A DNA stretch of 64,000 nucleotides from Planctomycetia bacterium (lineage in GTDB: Bacteria; Planctomycetota; Planctomycetia; Pirellulales; UBA1268). This document shows positions 61,823 through 64,000 of the stretch, one piece after another. A program made the position numbers and the translations under genes. The stretch's first letter is position 1. Each line of letters opens with the position of its first letter. The stretch covers positions 124,001 to 188,000 of the forward strand of contig JAPLNR010000063.1 of assembly GCA_026401035.1 (NCBI GenBank). Direction: 5' to 3'. The notes under the pieces were generated by a model. It had not been told where the DNA came from and searched no databases. It saw only the letters and a program-made list of their open reading frames with translations.

Positions 61823-62446
61823 TCAAGCAGATGGCGGGTCGAGCCGTTCGAATTCGAAGTCTTCGAGTGTCGGCGAGAGCCGCGAATCCCCGGTGGCGGC
61901 CTCTTGTGCCGGCGGCAGCGGTTGTCGGGGCCGGGCTGGAGCCGCCGTTTCCCGCGGCAGGGCTGAGATCACGGTCAGCGCCCGGCCCTGCACGCCCACC
62001 ACGTCGACGGCGGTATCCGGGGTGATCGGCCCACTCTCGCTCACCGCGTCGATCCTGACGCCGCCAATCTCGACGATGCCCCAGGGCAGCATCTCCGTCA
62101 CCGCGCGGCCGGTGCAGCCGACGAGTTCCTGGAGCCGGCGGCGTCCTGGCGCATCGGGCAGCATCTCCGCGGGATCCGGCAGCGGTGGCAGAACGCGGCG
62201 TCCGAGCGGCGTCTCGGGAAACCAGCGAAAGGCGAGCGCAAGCACCGTCGGCACCACCACCGCGGCGACCGTGAGCGCGGCCATGCCGGCCGCGACCCCC
62301 TGCTCCAGAAACGCGGTCGCGATCGCGGCAATGATCGCCGTCAGGCTCAGAAATCCGAGGATGCCCCCCGAGGGCAGAAACACCTCGAGCACCATCACGC
62401 ACAGGCCGAGCAGGAAGAGCACGACCACCCACAGGAGTGCATTCAT
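61823..62446 (-). CDS. NfeD-family short membrane protein
   Basis: A 207-residue protein. Three hydrophobic helices (ALLWVVVLFLLGLCVMVLEVFLPSGGILGFLSLTAIIAAIATAF and ALTVAAVVVPTVLALAF) are followed by a small OB-fold NfeD domain (LVGCTGRAVTEMLPWGIVEIGGVRIDAVSESGPITPDTAVDVVGVQGRALTVI). NfeD proteins pair with flotillins. The start ATG overlaps the stop of the long NfeD gene (ATGA), so translation is probably coupled. Confidence 0.9.
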   Translation of the reverse strand: MNALLWVVVLFLLGLCVMVLEVFLPSGGILGFLSLTAIIAAIATAFLEQGVAAGMAALTVAAVVVPTVLALAFRWFPETPLGRRVLPPLPDPAEMLPDAPGRRRLQELVGCTGRAVTEMLPWGIVEIGGVRIDAVSESGPITPDTAVDVVGVQGRALTVISALPRETAAPARPRQPLPPAQEAATGDSRLSPTLEDFEFERLDPPSA

Positions 62447-64000
62447 CGTGCGGCCCGCCCGTCGGCAGGCGATCCGTCGTCCAGCGGCCTGACCAGCACG
62501 CGGCCACTCCGGACCTCGACCACGCGGATCGCCACGCCGGGCTCGATCAATTCGCCACGGGTCGCCACGTCGTGCACGCGGCCGCCGACCCGTGCCTTGC
62601 CAGCGGGGGCGAGGCGGGAGGTGGTCGTGCCTTCGAGGCCCAGGAGTTCCTCGAGATGTTCGGCGTCGAGTTCGTCGTCCGCCGCGGGCGGCTCGAGGAG
62701 CACGTTGCGCAGCACCGGCGCCCGCGGCAGCCAGCGGCGCACGAGCACCCCGATGACCGCCACGCCGATCGCCGCCGCCAGGATGCCCAGCAGCGACCAC
62801 TGCAGTTGGCGGATCTGGTAGTCGTTGGCCGGCAGCACGAACGACTGGCTCGCGAGCACGAGCGATGCGATCACGAGCAGACCGCCGCCGAGGCCGAGCA
62901 CGCCGAAGCCCGGCAGCACGAAGATCTCGGCCACGAGGCAGAAGAGACCGGCAAGAAAGAGCATCACCTCCAGCCAGCCGCTGGTGCCATGCAGATACTG
63001 GCTCCAGAAGTAGACGATGAACGCCACCATCGAAACGAAGCCGCCGAGACCGAAGCCCGGCGTGTGCAGTTCGATGTAGAGACCCGCGCCACCGATCAGC
63101 AGCAGCAGCCAGGCGACGCCGGGGCTCGCCAACGCATCGAGCAGCCTGTCGGCCCAGCCCGGCTCGAGCACAGCCATCTCGCCGGTGAGTCCGTAAACCT
63201 TCGCCAGGCCATCGGGGCCGTCGACCACGTGCATGGCCAGCCCGAGCGACTCGGCCAACCGGCCGGTGAGCTGAATGGGGCCGATGCCGACGTCGGCACC
63301 CATCTGCCAGGTGTCGCGATCCTCGCGGGGCAGCAGCTCTTCATCGCCGAAATACTCCACGCGGCCGGTCGCCGCCTGCACCGCCCGGCGCACCGTCATG
63401 CCGGGCTTCACGAGCGCCACCGGCAGCGACCACGAACGGCCCCGCTTCTTCGCGACGCCCTCCCGCCAGGCCACGGCGAGCGCGTCGGCCTGCCGCTCGT
63501 CGACCGTCGCCGCCCCCTCGCCGCCGAGCAACGCCGTCGGTGTCATCACGAGCTCGTCGCAGGCCAGGGCCACCAGTGCCGCATCGGCGCGGGCCTCCCG
63601 CGGCACCCAGGCCACCGTCCGCACCCGGGCCGGATCGAGCGCGGCCAGCCACGTGGCGAGCACGATGCTCTGTGCGGGCGCCCCGCCCGGGCTGTCGATC
63701 CGCAGGCAGATGAAGTTGGCCCCGCCGGCAAGCGCCTCGTCGATGCGGCTCCGCGTGCGGGCCACCGCATCGGCCGTGATCGGCCCCGCGAGCACGACCT
63801 GCACCCCCTGCCAACCGCCCTCGAGCGACGGATCGACCGCGAGCGACTGCTCGTCCACGCCGAGGCTGCGTGCCACCTCGGCCGGCGTGCGGGCCAGAAG
63901 CCGGACGATGCCCAGTTCGCGGCCGCGCCGGCCGGTGAGCGCCAGCGGCAGGGGGCCGAGTTCCTCGACGTCGAGCACCGCCAGCCGATCCCTGAGCGCG
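62443..64000 (-). CDS. Long NfeD with ClpP-like domain lacking the catalytic Ser (5' end outside window)
   Basis: The frame is open to the right edge; the GTG at 63978 lies within a continuing frame (ALRDRLAV precedes it), so the start is beyond the window. The N-terminal part has the ClpP/crotonase layout (NFICLRIDSPGGAPAQSIVLATWLAAL). Where long NfeD proteases have the Ser in SAGxxIALAADE, the text is ADAALVALACDE, so the nucleophile seems replaced. Four or five membrane helices follow (LLLLIGGAGLYIELHTPGFGLGGFVSMVAF and more), then a C-terminal NfeD OB domain. It probably interacts with the NfeD-short/FloA pair. Confidence 0.88.
   Translation of the reverse strand, partial: ALRDRLAVLDVEELGPLPLALTGRRGRELGIVRLLARTPAEVARSLGVDEQSLAVDPSLEGGWQGVQVVLAGPITADAVARTRSRIDEALAGGANFICLRIDSPGGAPAQSIVLATWLAALDPARVRTVAWVPREARADAALVALACDELVMTPTALLGGEGAATVDERQADALAVAWREGVAKKRGRSWSLPVALVKPGMTVRRAVQAATGRVEYFGDEELLPREDRDTWQMGADVGIGPIQLTGRLAESLGLAMHVVDGPDGLAKVYGLTGEMAVLEPGWADRLLDALASPGVAWLLLLIGGAGLYIELHTPGFGLGGFVSMVAFIVYFWSQYLHGTSGWLEVMLFLAGLFCLVAEIFVLPGFGVLGLGGGLLVIASLVLASQSFVLPANDYQIRQLQWSLLGILAAAIGVAVIGVLVRRWLPRAPVLRNVLLEPPAADDELDAEHLEELLGLEGTTTSRLAPAGKARVGGRVHDVATRGELIEPGVAIRVVEVRSGRVLVRPLDDGSPADGRAAR

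Noticed and set aside
58782..62492. Plus-strand open frame of more than 1200 codons
   Set aside because: It lies antisense to the dehydrogenase, floA and NfeD genes, each with clear motifs. The translation is low in structure and Arg-rich.
1..64000. tRNA, rRNA and CRISPR loci
   Set aside because: I saw no tRNA cloverleaf with a GTTC-type arm in the intergenic gaps, no rRNA-like sequence and no regularly spaced repeats. Reading by eye could miss one.

Overview
The window is gene-dense, very GC-rich DNA (roughly two thirds G+C) that fits a member of the Planctomycetota, most probably Pirellulales. This is an inference from gene content. The window holds a DUF1080 protein, a TIGR03790 protein, WD40 domains joined to a C-terminal module seen in planctomycetal DUF1553 proteins, NfeD/flotillin genes, many exported proteins of unknown function, and a dispersed palindrome whose first bases are the stop codon of the adjoining gene. 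There are 55 credible protein genes, two of them cut by the window edges. I found no rRNA, tRNA, CRISPR array, prophage or intact insertion sequence.

Layout. 1-2.9 kb: two RNA methyltransferases and an unknown protein. 2.9-3.5 kb: a gene-poor island with a decayed IS4-like transposase and a MITE-like palindrome. 3.5-9.9 kb: a Cys-rich exported protein, glycogen synthase, a CBM9-like protein, a DinG-like helicase and argininosuccinate lyase. 9.9-13 kb: an exported HEAT/pseudo-receiver protein overlapping a receiver-less sigma-54 activator. 13.1-14.9 kb: lipB-lipA. 15-21 kb: a DUF1080 protein, a 1346-residue unknown protein and a PQQ-type propeller. 21.1-26.1 kb: one minus-strand run (M28 peptidase, lipoyl-like domain, Lnt, coiled-coil membrane protein, 52-residue membrane protein, MtfA-like peptidase). 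26-34 kb: TIGR03790, a histidine phosphatase, a thioredoxin-trypsin fusion, metG, a universal stress protein and epmA. 34.4-38.7 kb: membrane proteins, a degenerate GspE-like protein and PilT. 38.8-43.1 kb: thiS-thiG-hisF and two exported proteins. 43.3-46.6 kb: a sugar isomerase with a xylulokinase. 46.9-53.2 kb: rhomboid, Gfo/Idh/MocA oxidoreductase, PolB-like exonuclease, a Lys-rich protein and nadA. 53.3-58.8 kb: an HpnN-like MMPL transporter and two exported proteins. 59-64 kb: a membrane-microdomain cluster (NfeD-long, NfeD-short, FloA, an unknown membrane protein, a beta-hydroxyacid dehydrogenase).

Recurring themes. Several enzymes lack the residues that define their families: a LipB without its Cys/Lys pair, a GspE-like protein without its Walker A Lys, a long NfeD without its Ser, and a lipoyl-like domain without its Lys. 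Many neighbouring genes overlap by 1-29 nt, so translational coupling is common. The TAG-plus-palindrome element ends at least twelve genes, usually where genes converge, and is the most distinctive feature at nucleotide level. A second, MITE-like element occurs in three copies; its two best copies show three compensatory base-pair changes in one stem.
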